Source: Marivivens sp.
Lineage (GTDB): Bacteria; Pseudomonadota; Alphaproteobacteria; Rhodobacterales; Rhodobacteraceae
DNA length: 33,348 bases
Reading direction: 5' to 3'
NCBI GenBank assembly: GCA_023254495.1
Contig: JALRLK010000143.1
Span: 1 to 33,348 of the forward strand
Shown here: positions 5,699 to 14,997 of the stretch, piece after piece
Layout: every line of letters begins with the position of its first letter
Numbering within the stretch: the first letter of the stretch is position 1
The notes under the pieces: model-generated
What the model was told of the DNA's origin: nothing
What the model saw: the letters and a program-made list of their open reading frames with translations, nothing else
Databases searched by the model: none
Program-made: the position numbers and the translations under genes

Positions 5699-8395
5699 CT
5701 AGCGGCCGAGCGACCACCAGCCCTTGCGCTTGGGCTTCGAGGGCTCTTCTGTCTGCGCCAGCGCAGGTTCGGCCTTGGCCTCGGGCTCGGATGCGGCTTC
5801 GGCGGCATGAACCTCCACCGGGGCCTCGGCCTCGGCCGCCTTCTTGACCGGAGCCTTGCGGCTGCGCGTGGTCTTGGGCTTGGCCGGTGCCTCCTCGGCT
5901 GGCGCATCAGCGGCGGGGGTTTCAGCGGCAGGCGCGTCCTCGGCCTTCACCTCTTCGTCCTTGGCCTTCTTGGCCGGAGCCTTGCGGCTGCGTGTGCTCT
6001 TTGCCTTGGCGGGCGCTTTCTCTTCGGGAGACACGGTTTCCGCCTCTACCGCGGCCTCCTCAGCGGGAGCCTCGTCTGCCTTGGGCTTGCGCGACCGGCT
6101 GCGGGACGATTTCTTCTTGGCCGGAGCCTCAGCCTCGGCTTCGGCAGCCGGAGCCTTTTCGGTCACCGCCTCTTCCGGCGCGGCTTCAGCGGCCTGAGGC
6201 TCATCGGCCTCGTCGCTTTCGCCCTCGTCCCCCTGATCGGCGGCGCCCTCCTGCTCTTCGGCAGCGCCATTGCCACCCCGACGACGGCGACGGCGACGAC
6301 GGCGCTTCTTGGGTTTATCCCCATTCTCGCCCGACGCGGCAGGAGCTGCCTCGGCCTCTTCGGCCTCGTCGGCCTCGTCCTCGACAACCAGATCGTCCTC
6401 GTCCTCTTCGATCAGAATGGTCGAAGCGGTGATCGGCGCGGCTTCGGGGACGATACGGGTGGCAGTCTTGAACTTCTCGATGGCGAAATCGGGCGAAACC
6501 AACGTCACATCGCATTCGATCCGCACGGCCATGCCGTAACGGGCCTCGATGGCGGCGATATGCTCGCGCTTCTGGTTCATCAGGAAGTTGGCGATGCCGA
6601 CAGGCGCCCGCACCAGAACCTCTTTCGAGCGGCCGCGCACGCCTTCTTCCTCAAGCTGGCGCAGGATCGAGAGGGCCACGTTGTCGTCCGAGCGCAGAAG
6701 GCCCGTGCCGTGGCAATGCGGGCACGGCTGGGTCGTGGCCTCGAGCATACCGGGGCGCAGGCGCTGGCGGCTCATCTCGAGAAGGCCAAAGCCCGAGATA
6801 CGGCCGACCTGAATGCGGGCGCGGTCGGTCTTGAGCTTGTCTTTCAGGCGCTTTTCAACGGCGGTGTTGTTCTTGCGCTCGTCCATGTCGATGAAGTCGA
6901 TGACGATGAGACCAGCCAGATCGCGCAGGCGCAGCTGGCGGGCCACCTCGTCGGCGGCTTCGAGGTTGGTCTTGAGCGCGGTCTGCTCGATCGAGCCTTC
7001 CTTGGTGGCTCTCCCTGAGTTCACGTCGATCGCCACAAGCGCCTCGGTCACACCGATGACGATATAGCCACCCGAGGGAAGCTGGACGGTCGGGTTGAAC
7101 ATCCCCGAGAGATACCCTTCGACCTGATAGCGCGCGAAAAGCGGCAGCTGCTCGGCATAGGGTTTCACGTTCTTGGCGTGGGACGGCATGATCATTTTCA
7201 TGAAGTCCTTGGCCGAACGATAGCCGGCCTCGCCCGCGACGATCACCTCGTCGATCTCTTTGGAATAGAGATCGCGGATCGTGCGTTTGATGAGGTCGCC
7301 CTCTTCATAGATCTTGGCTGGTGCTATGGATTTCAGCGTCAGCTCGCGGATCTGCTCCCAGAGGCGCTGGAGGTATTCATAGTCGCGCTTGATCTCGGCC
7401 TTGGTCCGCTGGCTGCCTGCCGTGCGGATGATGAGGCCCGCGCCATCCGGAACGTCGATCTCGGCGGCGATTTCCTTGAGCTTCTTGCGGTCGGCGGCGT
7501 TGGTGATCTTGCGGCTGATGCCGCCGCCACGGGCGGTGTTGGGCATCAAGACACAGTATCGGCCCGCGAGCGAGAGATAGGTCGTCAGCGCCGCGCCTTT
7601 GTTGCCGCGCTCTTCCTTGACCACCTGCACCAGCATGATCTGGCGGACCTTGATGACCTCTTGGATCTTGTAGCGCTTGGGGCGCGGCTTGCGAACGGGG
7701 CGTACCTCTTCGCTGTCGTCCTCTTCGGCGACGCTTTCGATGGTGTCGTCCTTCTCGACGGTCTCGACCGAGCCTTCGCCCTCGTCCTCTTCGTCGTCAT
7801 CGCTTGCCGGAGTGTCGACCGGCGTTTCCGCCACGGTCTCCATCGGGCTCAGAGCCTCGCCCTCGCCCGCATCTTCCGCGCCGTTGACCTCTTCGGCATC
7901 GTCGTCGAAATCGACAACCTCCATGCCCGAGATGCTCACGTCATCGCGGTCCACCTCGGCGGTGGCGACGATATCGCCCGACTCGCGGTTGGCGGCGCTC
8001 GATTTCGACCGCGAGCGCGAGCGGCGCGAGCGGCTTACCTTGCGGGGCTTGTCGACATCTTCGGTCTCGGCCTCGCCTTCATCGCGCAGGCTCTCGGCAT
8101 AGGCCCGCTCTTCGGCGATCAGCGCCTCGCGGTCAGCGATCGGGATCTGATAGTAATCGGGGTGGATCTCCGAGAAAGCCAGAAATCCGTGCCGGTTGCC
8201 ACCGTAATCAACGAAGGCGGCCTGCAGCGACGGCTCGACGCGCGTGACCTTGGCGAGGTAGATGTTTCCAGCGAGCTGGCGCTTCGACTGGCTTTCGAAA
8301 TCAAATTCTTCGACTTTGTTTCCGTCCACCACAATAACGCGGGTTTCTTCCGCGTGCGTGGCGTCGATCAGCATTTTCTTTGCCATTTTGTCCAT
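5699..8395 (-). CDS. rne: Ribonuclease E (Rne/Rng family)
   Basis: RNase E is the endonuclease that initiates mRNA decay, processes rRNA and tRNA, and scaffolds the degradosome. The 898-residue protein has an S1 domain near residues 35-330. That domain is interrupted by a very acidic, low-complexity insertion (about 100-240) typical of alphaproteobacteria. The catalytic DNase I-like domain follows, with metal ligands in AIDVNSGRATKEG (around residue 455) and VIDFIDMD, and the zinc-link CPHCHGTG near residue 557. The C-terminal third is disordered: acidic/Ala-rich blocks, a run of nine arginines after KPKK, and three related basic repeats (SRSRKPK, TRSRKAPAKK, TRSRKAPVKK) that could bind RNA or partners. 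It ends KRKGWWSLGR. ATG 8395 has AAGGCGTGTG upstream; M4 has no ribosome site. Confidence 0.95.
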   Translation of the reverse strand: MDKMAKKMLIDATHAEETRVIVVDGNKVEEFDFESQSKRQLAGNIYLAKVTRVEPSLQAAFVDYGGNRHGFLAFSEIHPDYYQIPIADREALIAEERAYAESLRDEGEAETEDVDKPRKVSRSRRSRSRSKSSAANRESGDIVATAEVDRDDVSISGMEVVDFDDDAEEVNGAEDAGEGEALSPMETVAETPVDTPASDDDEEDEGEGSVETVEKDDTIESVAEEDDSEEVRPVRKPRPKRYKIQEVIKVRQIMLVQVVKEERGNKGAALTTYLSLAGRYCVLMPNTARGGGISRKITNAADRKKLKEIAAEIDVPDGAGLIIRTAGSQRTKAEIKRDYEYLQRLWEQIRELTLKSIAPAKIYEEGDLIKRTIRDLYSKEIDEVIVAGEAGYRSAKDFMKMIMPSHAKNVKPYAEQLPLFARYQVEGYLSGMFNPTVQLPSGGYIVIGVTEALVAIDVNSGRATKEGSIEQTALKTNLEAADEVARQLRLRDLAGLIVIDFIDMDERKNNTAVEKRLKDKLKTDRARIQVGRISGFGLLEMSRQRLRPGMLEATTQPCPHCHGTGLLRSDDNVALSILRQLEEEGVRGRSKEVLVRAPVGIANFLMNQKREHIAAIEARYGMAVRIECDVTLVSPDFAIEKFKTATRIVPEAAPITASTILIEEDEDDLVVEDEADEAEEAEAAPAASGENGDKPKKRRRRRRRRRGGNGAAEEQEGAADQGDEGESDEADEPQAAEAAPEEAVTEKAPAAEAEAEAPAKKKSSRSRSRKPKADEAPAEEAAVEAETVSPEEKAPAKAKSTRSRKAPAKKAKDEEVKAEDAPAAETPAADAPAEEAPAKPKTTRSRKAPVKKAAEAEAPVEVHAAEAASEPEAKAEPALAQTEEPSKPKRKGWWSLGR

Positions 8396-8817
8396 TCACA
8401 CGCCTTGCCCCAGGACGCCCCGGTGGGGCGACTGTGGATACGGCGTGATTTATCTGAGCGAGATGCGCATGGTCAGGGGCGAGGTCCGAAGGGGCCTGTC
8501 GCATACATCCTGTCGCCAAAGCGCTTCTCATCGCGTTTGCACTCCGACCCCGCAAGCGGGGCCCGTTCATGTGCCCGGACGCGTCTGAAACCTCGCGCTG
8601 CCCAGGGCAATTCTCCGGCCCCGAGGGGCCAAATCCTCTGATCAGGAGACCGGCGCGCTATGGCCGGAGGAATCCCGAAACAGTGAAACTCACCGGACGA
8701 TCCCGCACGCCATCGTGCGAACGCCCGTGGTCCCTACATAAGGGGGAATGGGGGCCAGAGACAATGGGCAAGTTTCGCGGGGGGTGCCGAAGGGCCGATC
8801 AACCGTCGATTGCGAGG
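8396..8817 (-). other. 422-base gene-free region upstream of rne (probable promoter and long leader)
   Basis: No convincing gene lies here; the open frames crossing it are GC-driven shadows. The region holds the rne promoter and probably a long 5' untranslated leader, plus the 3' flank of dctD. Simple hairpins are visible: CCCCGC-AA-GCGGGG at 8548-8561 and GGCCCC-GA-GGGGCC at 8617-8630. GC-rich complementary segments also occur at 8411-8428 next to the rne start. E. coli rne is autoregulated through its 5' leader; whether that applies here is inference. Confidence 0.35.
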
Positions 8818-10149
8818 TCAGAGATAGTCCGACCGCTGCAGGTTATACTTGGCCATCTTCTCGTTCAGCGTCCGGCGCGGCAGGCACAACTCGTCCATCA
8901 CCGCCACGATCGAGCCCTTGTGGCGGCGCATGGTGTTGTCGATGAGCATCCGCTCGAAGGCCTCGACAAACTCCTTGAGCGGCTTGCCCTCGGTGGTCAT
9001 TGCGGGGCGCGCATCATCGGTATCGGCCATCAGGAGCGAGGCGATCGAGCCGGTGCCGCGGCGGCTTTGCAGCACGGCGCTTTCGGCCACATTGATGAGC
9101 TGGCGCACGTTGCCGGGCCACGGGGCCTGCAAGAGCTGGGCAGCTTCCTGAGCACTCACCTGCGGCGCGTCACAGCCGTATTCCTCGGCGAACTGGTCGC
9201 TGAGGGCGGTGAAGAGCGTCAGCACATCCTCGCCCCGCTGGCGCAGGGGCGGCACGATGATCCGCATGGCGGCAAGACGATAGAAGAGATCGGGGCGCAG
9301 GACGCTTTCGCAGGTCTTGTCCTGTTCCTGAAGGTTGCAGATGGCGACGATACGGGTCTCGGGCGGGTTGCCCTGATCGTTGATCGCGGTCATCAGGCGG
9401 GCCTGAAGGACGGGGTTCAGCGCCTCGATATCCTCCAAAACCACCGTGCCCCCCCGCGCCTCTTCGATCGCAGGGATAGGCTCGTCATCATGGGCGGGGC
9501 CGAAGAGGCGGCGATTGAGGGCGTCCTCGTCGAAGGCCGAACAGGCGATCAGCACGAATTTCTTCGAAGCCCGCGCACCCACCGCATGAAGAGCGTGCGC
9601 AACGAGCGTCTTGCCGGTGCCGGTTTCGCCTTCGATCAACACATGGCCGTCGGCCTGCCCGATATCGAGGATATCCTCGCGCAGCCGCTCCATGGCGGGG
9701 CTCGACCCGATGAGCTTTTTCATCAAGGACGAGCCGTCAGACAATTCCTTCCGCAAAGCGCGGCTGTCGAGTGTCAGGCGGCGGGCCTGCGTCGCCTTCT
9801 TGGCCAGCTCGGTCATCCGGTCGGGGTTGAAGGGCTTTTCGAGGAAGTCATAGGCGCCGATCCGCATTGCCTCGACCGCAATCGGCACATCGCCGTGGCC
9901 GGTGATCATGATCACAGGCAGGGTCGAATCTACACCTTTGAGTTTCCGCAGAAACTGCATCCCGTCCATGCCGGGCATCTTGATGTCGGACACGACAATG
10001 CCGGGATAATCGGGGCTTAGGCCCTTGAGCGCATCCTCGGCGCTGGCAAAGGTTTCCGTGTCGAATCCCGACAGGGCCAGCCACTGGCTGATCGACTGCC
10101 GCATATCCTTTTCGTCATCGACGATTGCGATCTTCATCGCTTTGCTCAT
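8818..10149 (-). CDS. dctD: C4-dicarboxylate response regulator DctD, without a GAFTGA loop
   Basis: This is the partner of the DctB kinase, expected to control C4-dicarboxylate transport. The 443 residues comprise a receiver domain (acidic pair D11-D12, phospho-acceptor D55 in SDIKMPG, Lys in EKPF), an AAA+ domain (Walker A GETGTGKT, arginine region LFYRLAAMR) and a C-terminal Fis-type helix-turn-helix (LPRRTLNEKMAKY). Two features are abnormal for a sigma-54 activator. The GAFTGA loop that contacts sigma-54 is absent: LFG is followed by PAHDDEPIPAIEEARGG. Walker B reads VVLEDIEAL rather than the usual LFLDEI. It may therefore act with another sigma factor, as proposed for some Rhodobacter NtrC-type proteins. 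The start is ATG 10149 after GGAGTAGGGCG, four bases after the dctB stop. Confidence 0.88.
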   Translation of the reverse strand: MSKAMKIAIVDDEKDMRQSISQWLALSGFDTETFASAEDALKGLSPDYPGIVVSDIKMPGMDGMQFLRKLKGVDSTLPVIMITGHGDVPIAVEAMRIGAYDFLEKPFNPDRMTELAKKATQARRLTLDSRALRKELSDGSSLMKKLIGSSPAMERLREDILDIGQADGHVLIEGETGTGKTLVAHALHAVGARASKKFVLIACSAFDEDALNRRLFGPAHDDEPIPAIEEARGGTVVLEDIEALNPVLQARLMTAINDQGNPPETRIVAICNLQEQDKTCESVLRPDLFYRLAAMRIIVPPLRQRGEDVLTLFTALSDQFAEEYGCDAPQVSAQEAAQLLQAPWPGNVRQLINVAESAVLQSRRGTGSIASLLMADTDDARPAMTTEGKPLKEFVEAFERMLIDNTMRRHKGSIVAVMDELCLPRRTLNEKMAKYNLQRSDYL

Positions 10150-10153
10150 CGCC

Positions 10154-11911
10154 CTACTCCGCTGCCTCGACGTCTTCTTTATAAATAGGGAGCTGGACTT
10201 CAAATACAGCCCCCCCTTCCGGCGCGTTATGGGCGGTAAGCCGCCCACCAAGCTCGTTCACGATGCCGGACGAAATCGCGAGGCCAAGCCCGACCCCATC
10301 GCCCGGCTGCTTGGTTGTGTAGAAGGGCTCAAACAGCGCATCGAGATTGTCGATACCGGGGCCGTTGTCTCGGACACTGAGCCGAACGGTATCGCCCACG
10401 GTCAGGAGCACATCGACACTCGGGTCATCCTCGCCTTTGGTCGCATCAAGCGCATTTCTCAGGAGGTTGATGATCACCTGTTCAAGTCGCATCCGGTCGC
10501 CGAGGATCATCGCCGGTTCGGTTGGCAGGGTTCGGGTGATGGCCACATCCCGCGTCCTGAGTTGCGGCTCCATCATCGCCAGCGCGGAGGTCACGGCCTC
10601 GCGCGTATCGACCGGGGCAAAACTATCGGCGCCTTTGCGGGCATAGGATTTGAGCTGGCGGGTGATCGCGCTCATCCGCTCGATCAGGTCGTCAATCCGC
10701 TGGAAAGACGAGACAGCCTCATCCATCCGCCGCCGCTGCACCAAGAGCCGCGCGCCGGCAAGATAGGTCTTCATGGCCGCCAATGGCTGGTTCAGCTCGT
10801 GACTGACCGCCGCGGACATTTCACCAAGTGCGGCAAGTTTGGAGGATTGGGCAAGGCTCTGCTCGGCCACCTGAAGCGTTTTTTCCACCCGCTCGCGCTC
10901 GGCTATTTCCCTTTGAAGCCTGAGGTTTAGAGCGCGAAGCTGCGCCGATTCCTGCTGTGAAAAAAGAAGGCGGCTCGTTGCCTTGCGTGATGAGACCCAA
11001 AAGACCAATGCCAGCAAGAGCGCAAAACCCATGATCTCGAGCGCCAGAACGCCGTTCACTTTCTCGCGGATCGACGTGTAGGTGGTGAAAGTCACCATCC
11101 GCCAGCCTTGGAACGGTACGCGCGTTTCCTGCCGCAAGACCGCTTCACCCTGCAGATAGGCATCGGCGGAAACCGTGGTCCAATCCTGTGTGGCGCGGAT
11201 CGCCTTTTCGATGGCCGATGGAGCAGACTGGCGCGCCAGAGCGGCCCCCTCTTCCAGCCCGTTCCAACGCGGCTCGGTCGACAGAACGATCGCGCCGGTG
11301 CTGTCAGTGACAAACACAGCGTCCGAAACACCCGCCCAGCCCGAAACGAGCCGCTGCAAATCGACCTCGACAGTGAGGACGCCAAGCGGAATGCCGCCTT
11401 CGTCGATCCGCCGGGAATAGACAAAGGAATAGGTGCCCGTCTCGGTCTGAAACAGCGTGAATACCGTCACATTGGAGCGAAGCGCATTGATGAAATACGG
11501 ATCACCACGATGTAACTCGCCGATGTGGCTCCGGTCGGTCGCGGCAACGGTGCGTCCGCCACTGTCGAGCAGCATCAGAGAGGCGGCGCCGATCTCGTCG
11601 ACATAGCTCAGCAGGCGCTGGCTAGACGCGGTAAACTCGTTGTTTTTGAGAGCCCCGATCAGTTCAGCATCCCGGGCCAGAAGCTGGGGAACGATGGAGT
11701 TGCGCTGCAACTCGCTGATCAGGTTGCCCACATAGAGCGTCATCCTGACCTCGGCGCGGCTTCGGGTGGCTTCGGTGTAGCGCTCGGTCAGGAGCTGGTT
11801 GGTCAGAACAATGACCCCGATCGCCATTGCGAGGATAAAGCCGTTAAGAAGCCGCCAAAACCAGCGGCCCCAGTTCCCCTGTTGGGGCGAAGTGGCGTCA
11901 ATATCGCTCAT
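10154..11911 (-). CDS. dctB: C4-dicarboxylate sensor histidine kinase DctB
   Basis: This 585-residue membrane kinase has a first membrane helix at about residues 16-38, a periplasmic sensor of roughly 250 residues (double-Cache type, containing FYSRR-like SFVYSRRID and the GWRMVTFT stretch before the membrane), and a second helix near 288-310. A coiled linker follows, then HisKA with the phospho-acceptor His in SAAVSHELNQPLAAMK (around residue 371). The ATPase has NLLRNALDA, DNGPGI and GVGLGLAIS. It should sense external succinate, fumarate or malate and phosphorylate DctD. dctB starts 57 bases after purQ on the same strand and is followed at once by dctD. No dctPQM transporter genes are in the window. 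Confidence 0.88.
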   Translation of the reverse strand: MSDIDATSPQQGNWGRWFWRLLNGFILAMAIGVIVLTNQLLTERYTEATRSRAEVRMTLYVGNLISELQRNSIVPQLLARDAELIGALKNNEFTASSQRLLSYVDEIGAASLMLLDSGGRTVAATDRSHIGELHRGDPYFINALRSNVTVFTLFQTETGTYSFVYSRRIDEGGIPLGVLTVEVDLQRLVSGWAGVSDAVFVTDSTGAIVLSTEPRWNGLEEGAALARQSAPSAIEKAIRATQDWTTVSADAYLQGEAVLRQETRVPFQGWRMVTFTTYTSIREKVNGVLALEIMGFALLLALVFWVSSRKATSRLLFSQQESAQLRALNLRLQREIAERERVEKTLQVAEQSLAQSSKLAALGEMSAAVSHELNQPLAAMKTYLAGARLLVQRRRMDEAVSSFQRIDDLIERMSAITRQLKSYARKGADSFAPVDTREAVTSALAMMEPQLRTRDVAITRTLPTEPAMILGDRMRLEQVIINLLRNALDATKGEDDPSVDVLLTVGDTVRLSVRDNGPGIDNLDALFEPFYTTKQPGDGVGLGLAISSGIVNELGGRLTAHNAPEGGAVFEVQLPIYKEDVEAAE

Positions 11912-11968
11912 AAAGCCAGACTAGGGCCGCCCCGCTGAACCCACAAGCGCGAGGAGTGGCGGCCTATC

Positions 11969-12637
11969 TCAGGCGGCGGTCATTTGCGCAAGGAGGCTTG
12001 CGAAAAGCGGCCTGCCGTCGGTGCTGCCGTGCGCCGGATCAACGGCGCGTTCGGGGTGCGGCATCATCCCAAGGACACGGCGATTGTCGGACAGGACGCC
12101 TGCAATATCGGCAACCGCGCCATTGGGATTTTCGGCATAGGTAAAGGCGATGCGGTCTTCACCTTTCAGGCGGGCCAGCGTGTCCTGATCGACGAAATAG
12201 TTGCCGTCATGGTGCGCGATCGGCACGTCGATCTCGGCGCCCTTGGCATAGCCGCTGGTGAAGGCGCTGTCGGAGGTTGCAACCTTCAGCTTCACCGTCT
12301 TGCAGACGAATTTGAGACCTGCGTTCCGCATCAACGCGCCCGGCAAAAGGCCGGTCTCGGTCAACACCTGAAAGCCATTGCAGACCCCAAAAACGAAACC
12401 GCCTCGTCCCGCGTGTTCGATCACCGCTTGCGAGACAGGCGATTGGGCCGCGATGGCGCCACAGCGCAGATAGTCGCCAAACGAGAACCCGCCCGGAACC
12501 GCCACCAGATCGACGCCGGAAGGCAGCTTGGCATCCTTGTGCCAGACCATGGTCACATCGGCGCCCGCCTGACGCAGGGCCACGGCCATGTCGCGATCAC
12601 AGTTGGAACCGGGGAAGACGATGACGGCAGCTTTCAT
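11969..12637 (-). CDS. purQ: Phosphoribosylformylglycinamidine synthase subunit PurQ (glutaminase)
   Basis: PurQ releases ammonia from glutamine for PurL, which makes FGAM in purine synthesis; PurS bridges the two. The 222 residues show the class I glutaminase triad context: the nucleophile Cys in [10 protein letters not shown] and the His/Glu pair in MMPHPERAV, plus [17 protein letters not shown] 12637 is preceded by GGAGCGCCCC. In related genomes purC, purS and purQ are usually adjacent; here about 3.3 kb separates purS from purQ. dctB follows 57 bases downstream on the same strand. Confidence 0.95.
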   Translation of the reverse strand: MKAAVIVFPGSNCDRDMAVALRQAGADVTMVWHKDAKLPSGVDLVAVPGGFSFGDYLRCGAIAAQSPVSQAVIEHAGRGGFVFGVCNGFQVLTETGLLPGALMRNAGLKFVCKTVKLKVATSDSAFTSGYAKGAEIDVPIAHHDGNYFVDQDTLARLKGEDRIAFTYAENPNGAVADIAGVLSDNRRVLGMMPHPERAVDPAHGSTDGRPLFASLLAQMTAA

Positions 12638-12727
12638 GGGGCGCTCCGGGTAGCTGAGTTGACCTGCCCATAAACTGAAATCGGGCGGAGGCAAAGTCCG
12701 ATTGAGCGCCTCCGAGCCCCTTTTCCA

Positions 12728-12761
12728 CGCGGCAAAACGCCCGACTTTCGCGCGGCAAAAC
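12728..12761. repeat. Direct repeat CGCGGCAAAAC, two copies 23 bases apart
   Basis: The 11-base sequence CGCGGCAAAAC occurs at 12728-12738 and again at 12751-12761, in the intergenic region between purQ and the Hint pseudogene. The 23-base spacing puts both copies on nearly the same face of the helix, as tandem operator sites often are. No known consensus is recognised. Confidence 0.35.
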
Positions 12762-12861
12762 AGATTCTCACCACAAAGTTTCCTTGCGCTGGCCCAAGCC
12801 GCGCCCTTGGAAAACCGGCTTTCCCACCGAAGGTGGCCGGGACTTGATCAAAGGTGGGACC

Positions 12862-13898
12862 ATGATCTCAATCAGCTTCTGGGCACGCGGCGACAATTCG
12901 ACAGCCAACAACGCGTCGATCAACTCGTTGAACACGTCACAATTTCGTGTGACCGAGCTGACCTTCGTCGCGGTTCCTGGCGCAAGTGAACCGGACGACC
13001 CCTATGGCGATATTATTCTCGATCCCAATAATGGCGGTGTCGATCCCGATACGCAGGTGATCATCAACGGTATCCAGATGGATTTTACCGTCGAGTTTTC
13101 CGGTCGATTGCCAATCACCAGAAATTCAGTGACTTGGGAGTGGCCGACAAGGAGGTCGTCGTCATTTCGGCTGGTGGACAACGCTACTACTTTATTACCG
13201 ACGGTAGCGGAACATACGAGATTATGAATGCGCTTCCCACGGGCTCAATTCCTATCACGAATGTTACGACAGAGTCCGTGACGGTATGCTTTGCAAACGG
13301 CACCATGATCGCCACACCATCTGGGGAGCGTCTGGTTGAAGAACTCAAGGTTGGCGATCTGGTTCATACCGCCGATGGCGCGATCAAACCGATCCGCTGG
13401 ATCGGCAAGCGGGAAATTTCGGTAGCCGATCTGATCTTCAAGAAAGAACTGCGCCCGGTTTGCATTGCCGCCAACAGCTTTGGGCCCGGCCTGCCCCATA
13501 GCGATCTATTCGTCTCCCGCCAGCACCGCGTCGCCATTGAAGGATGGACGGTCGAGATGCTTTTCGGAGAGGATCGCGTGCTGGCGCGTGCGGGCCATCT
13601 CGAACGAGGCGCCGTCCGCTCGGTCATCCCATCAAAGCCTGTGACCTACTACCACATTCTTCTCGACGAGCATGACCTCCTGATTTCCAACGGCCTTGCT
13701 GCCGAGAGTTTTCAGCCCGGTCCCGTCGGCATTTGCGCGCTCGACGATGCGGCACGCTGAGACCTCGAGGCGCTCGATCCTGCGCTTCTAGAAAAAGCCG
13801 CCACAGCCGTGGCGCTCAGCCTCAAATCCTATGAAACCGAGCTTCTGCTGCCCTATCTGTTCCCGGAAGCGCCGCAGATACTAGACCTCGCCGCCTAA
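12862..13898 (+). pseudogene. Hint-domain protein, frameshifted and with an in-frame stop
   Basis: The N-terminal half (MISISFWARGDNST from ATG 12862, preceded by AAGGTGGGACC) is a small beta-rich domain. Between about 13105 and 13130 the reading frame must change by one base to continue as KFSDLGVADKEVVVISAGGQ. It then enters a Hint (hedgehog/intein-type) domain beginning CFANGTMIATPSGERLVEELKVGD and ending HDLLISNGLAAESF. A TGA at 13758-13760 interrupts the C-terminus, after which 45 coherent residues (DLEALDPALLEKA to LDLAA) run in frame to TAA 13896-13898. With both lesions it is probably dead, unless they are sequencing errors. Hint-domain proteins of this type are abundant in Rhodobacterales and of unknown function. 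An intact relative lies at 25503. Confidence 0.85.
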
Positions 13899-13901
13899 AG
13901 C

Positions 13902-14942
13902 CTAGCGGCTAAAATCGGTAATCACCGCAACGCCCGGCGGGGTCGGCCCGTTGAACGCCGCCAACTCGCGCGAGGCTTCGGAAAGTGCGATGCGGCGGGT
14001 GACAAGCGGTGTCAGAACGACCCGCCCCGACGAAATGAGCGCCAAAAGGCTTGGATAGCGCCACGCGGGCATACCCCGTGTCCCGAAAAGCGCCAGCTGG
14101 CCGGAATAGACCGCGTCCATCGGGATCGGCATGGTCACGTGTTCGCCCGCGGGCATCCCCACCTGAACCATCCGCCCGAGCTTGCGGAGCGATTTCAGAG
14201 CGGGAACCGTCGTCGCCGGAACGCCGAGCGCTTCCAGCGCAACATCCGCGCCACCTCCGGTAAGCCTGCGAACCGCAGCCACCGGATCTTCCCGCGAGGC
14301 ATCAATCACCGCATCCGCGCCGAGCGCGCGCGCGAAATCGAGTTTCTCCTGCACCACATCGACCACGATCACCCGCGCCCCGAGCGCCCGCCCGAGGATC
14401 AACGCCGAGGTGCCGACCCCGCCGCCACCAAACACCGCCAGCCATTCACCCGCGGCAAGGGCCGCCCGCCCCGTCAGCGCGTGCCACGCCGTTGTGGCGC
14501 GGCAGCCAAGGGCGGCGGCATGGGCGGGGTCCATCCCTTCGGGCAGGCCGGTCAGGTTGTGATCGGCGTGCGGCACGGCGATCTTTTCGGCAAAGCTGCC
14601 CGCCTGGGTGAAACCCGGTATCGCCTGATCGGCGCAAATCGTCTGATGCCCGGCGGCACAATCGGGGCATTGCCCACAGGCAAGGATGAAGGGCGCGATG
14701 ACCCGGTCTCCGACCTTCCAGCGGCGCACCTGCGACCCCACGGCGATCACCTCGCCGCAATATTCATGGCCGGGAATGTGCGGCAAAGGCACAGGATCCG
14801 AACCGTTCCACGCGTGCCAATCCGACCGGCACACGCCGCAGGCAAGGACTCGCAACAGAACACCGTCCTGCGGGCAATCAGGATCGGGAAGCTCCTGAAT
14901 TTCCAGAGAGGCATTAAACTCGGTCAGAACGGCGGCGCGCAT
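13902..14942 (-). CDS. Zinc-dependent alcohol dehydrogenase family protein (MDR)
   Basis: This is a 346-residue medium-chain dehydrogenase. Catalytic zinc ligands are C38 in CGVCRSDWH and the His/Glu of PGHEYCG. The four-Cys structural zinc loop is present (ACGQCPDC, then a further Cys in HQTICAD). The NAD-binding motif reads GGGGVGTSALILG, followed by VIVVD, whose acidic residue favours NAD over NADP. The substrate cannot be read from the sequence. It starts at ATG 14942 and ends three bases from the convergent Hint pseudogene. It lies with the EamA gene in the segment separating purS from purQ. Confidence 0.9.
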   Translation of the reverse strand: MRAAVLTEFNASLEIQELPDPDCPQDGVLLRVLACGVCRSDWHAWNGSDPVPLPHIPGHEYCGEVIAVGSQVRRWKVGDRVIAPFILACGQCPDCAAGHQTICADQAIPGFTQAGSFAEKIAVPHADHNLTGLPEGMDPAHAAALGCRATTAWHALTGRAALAAGEWLAVFGGGGVGTSALILGRALGARVIVVDVVQEKLDFARALGADAVIDASREDPVAAVRRLTGGGADVALEALGVPATTVPALKSLRKLGRMVQVGMPAGEHVTMPIPMDAVYSGQLALFGTRGMPAWRYPSLLALISSGRVVLTPLVTRRIALSEASRELAAFNGPTPPGVAVITDFSR

Positions 14943-14997
14943 GAGAGACTTCCGGTTATGCAGATCGCCGCAACCCTAGCCGCAGGGTGACGAAACG

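Noticed and set aside
7178-8641. A 487-codon open frame opposite rne
   Set aside because: Antisense shadow of the RNase E gene; composition is biased and no ribosome site or family pattern is present.
8569-10020. A 483-codon open frame opposite dctD, and a further one at 10025-10930 opposite dctB
   Set aside because: The minus-strand genes are clear two-component proteins; these frames mirror them.
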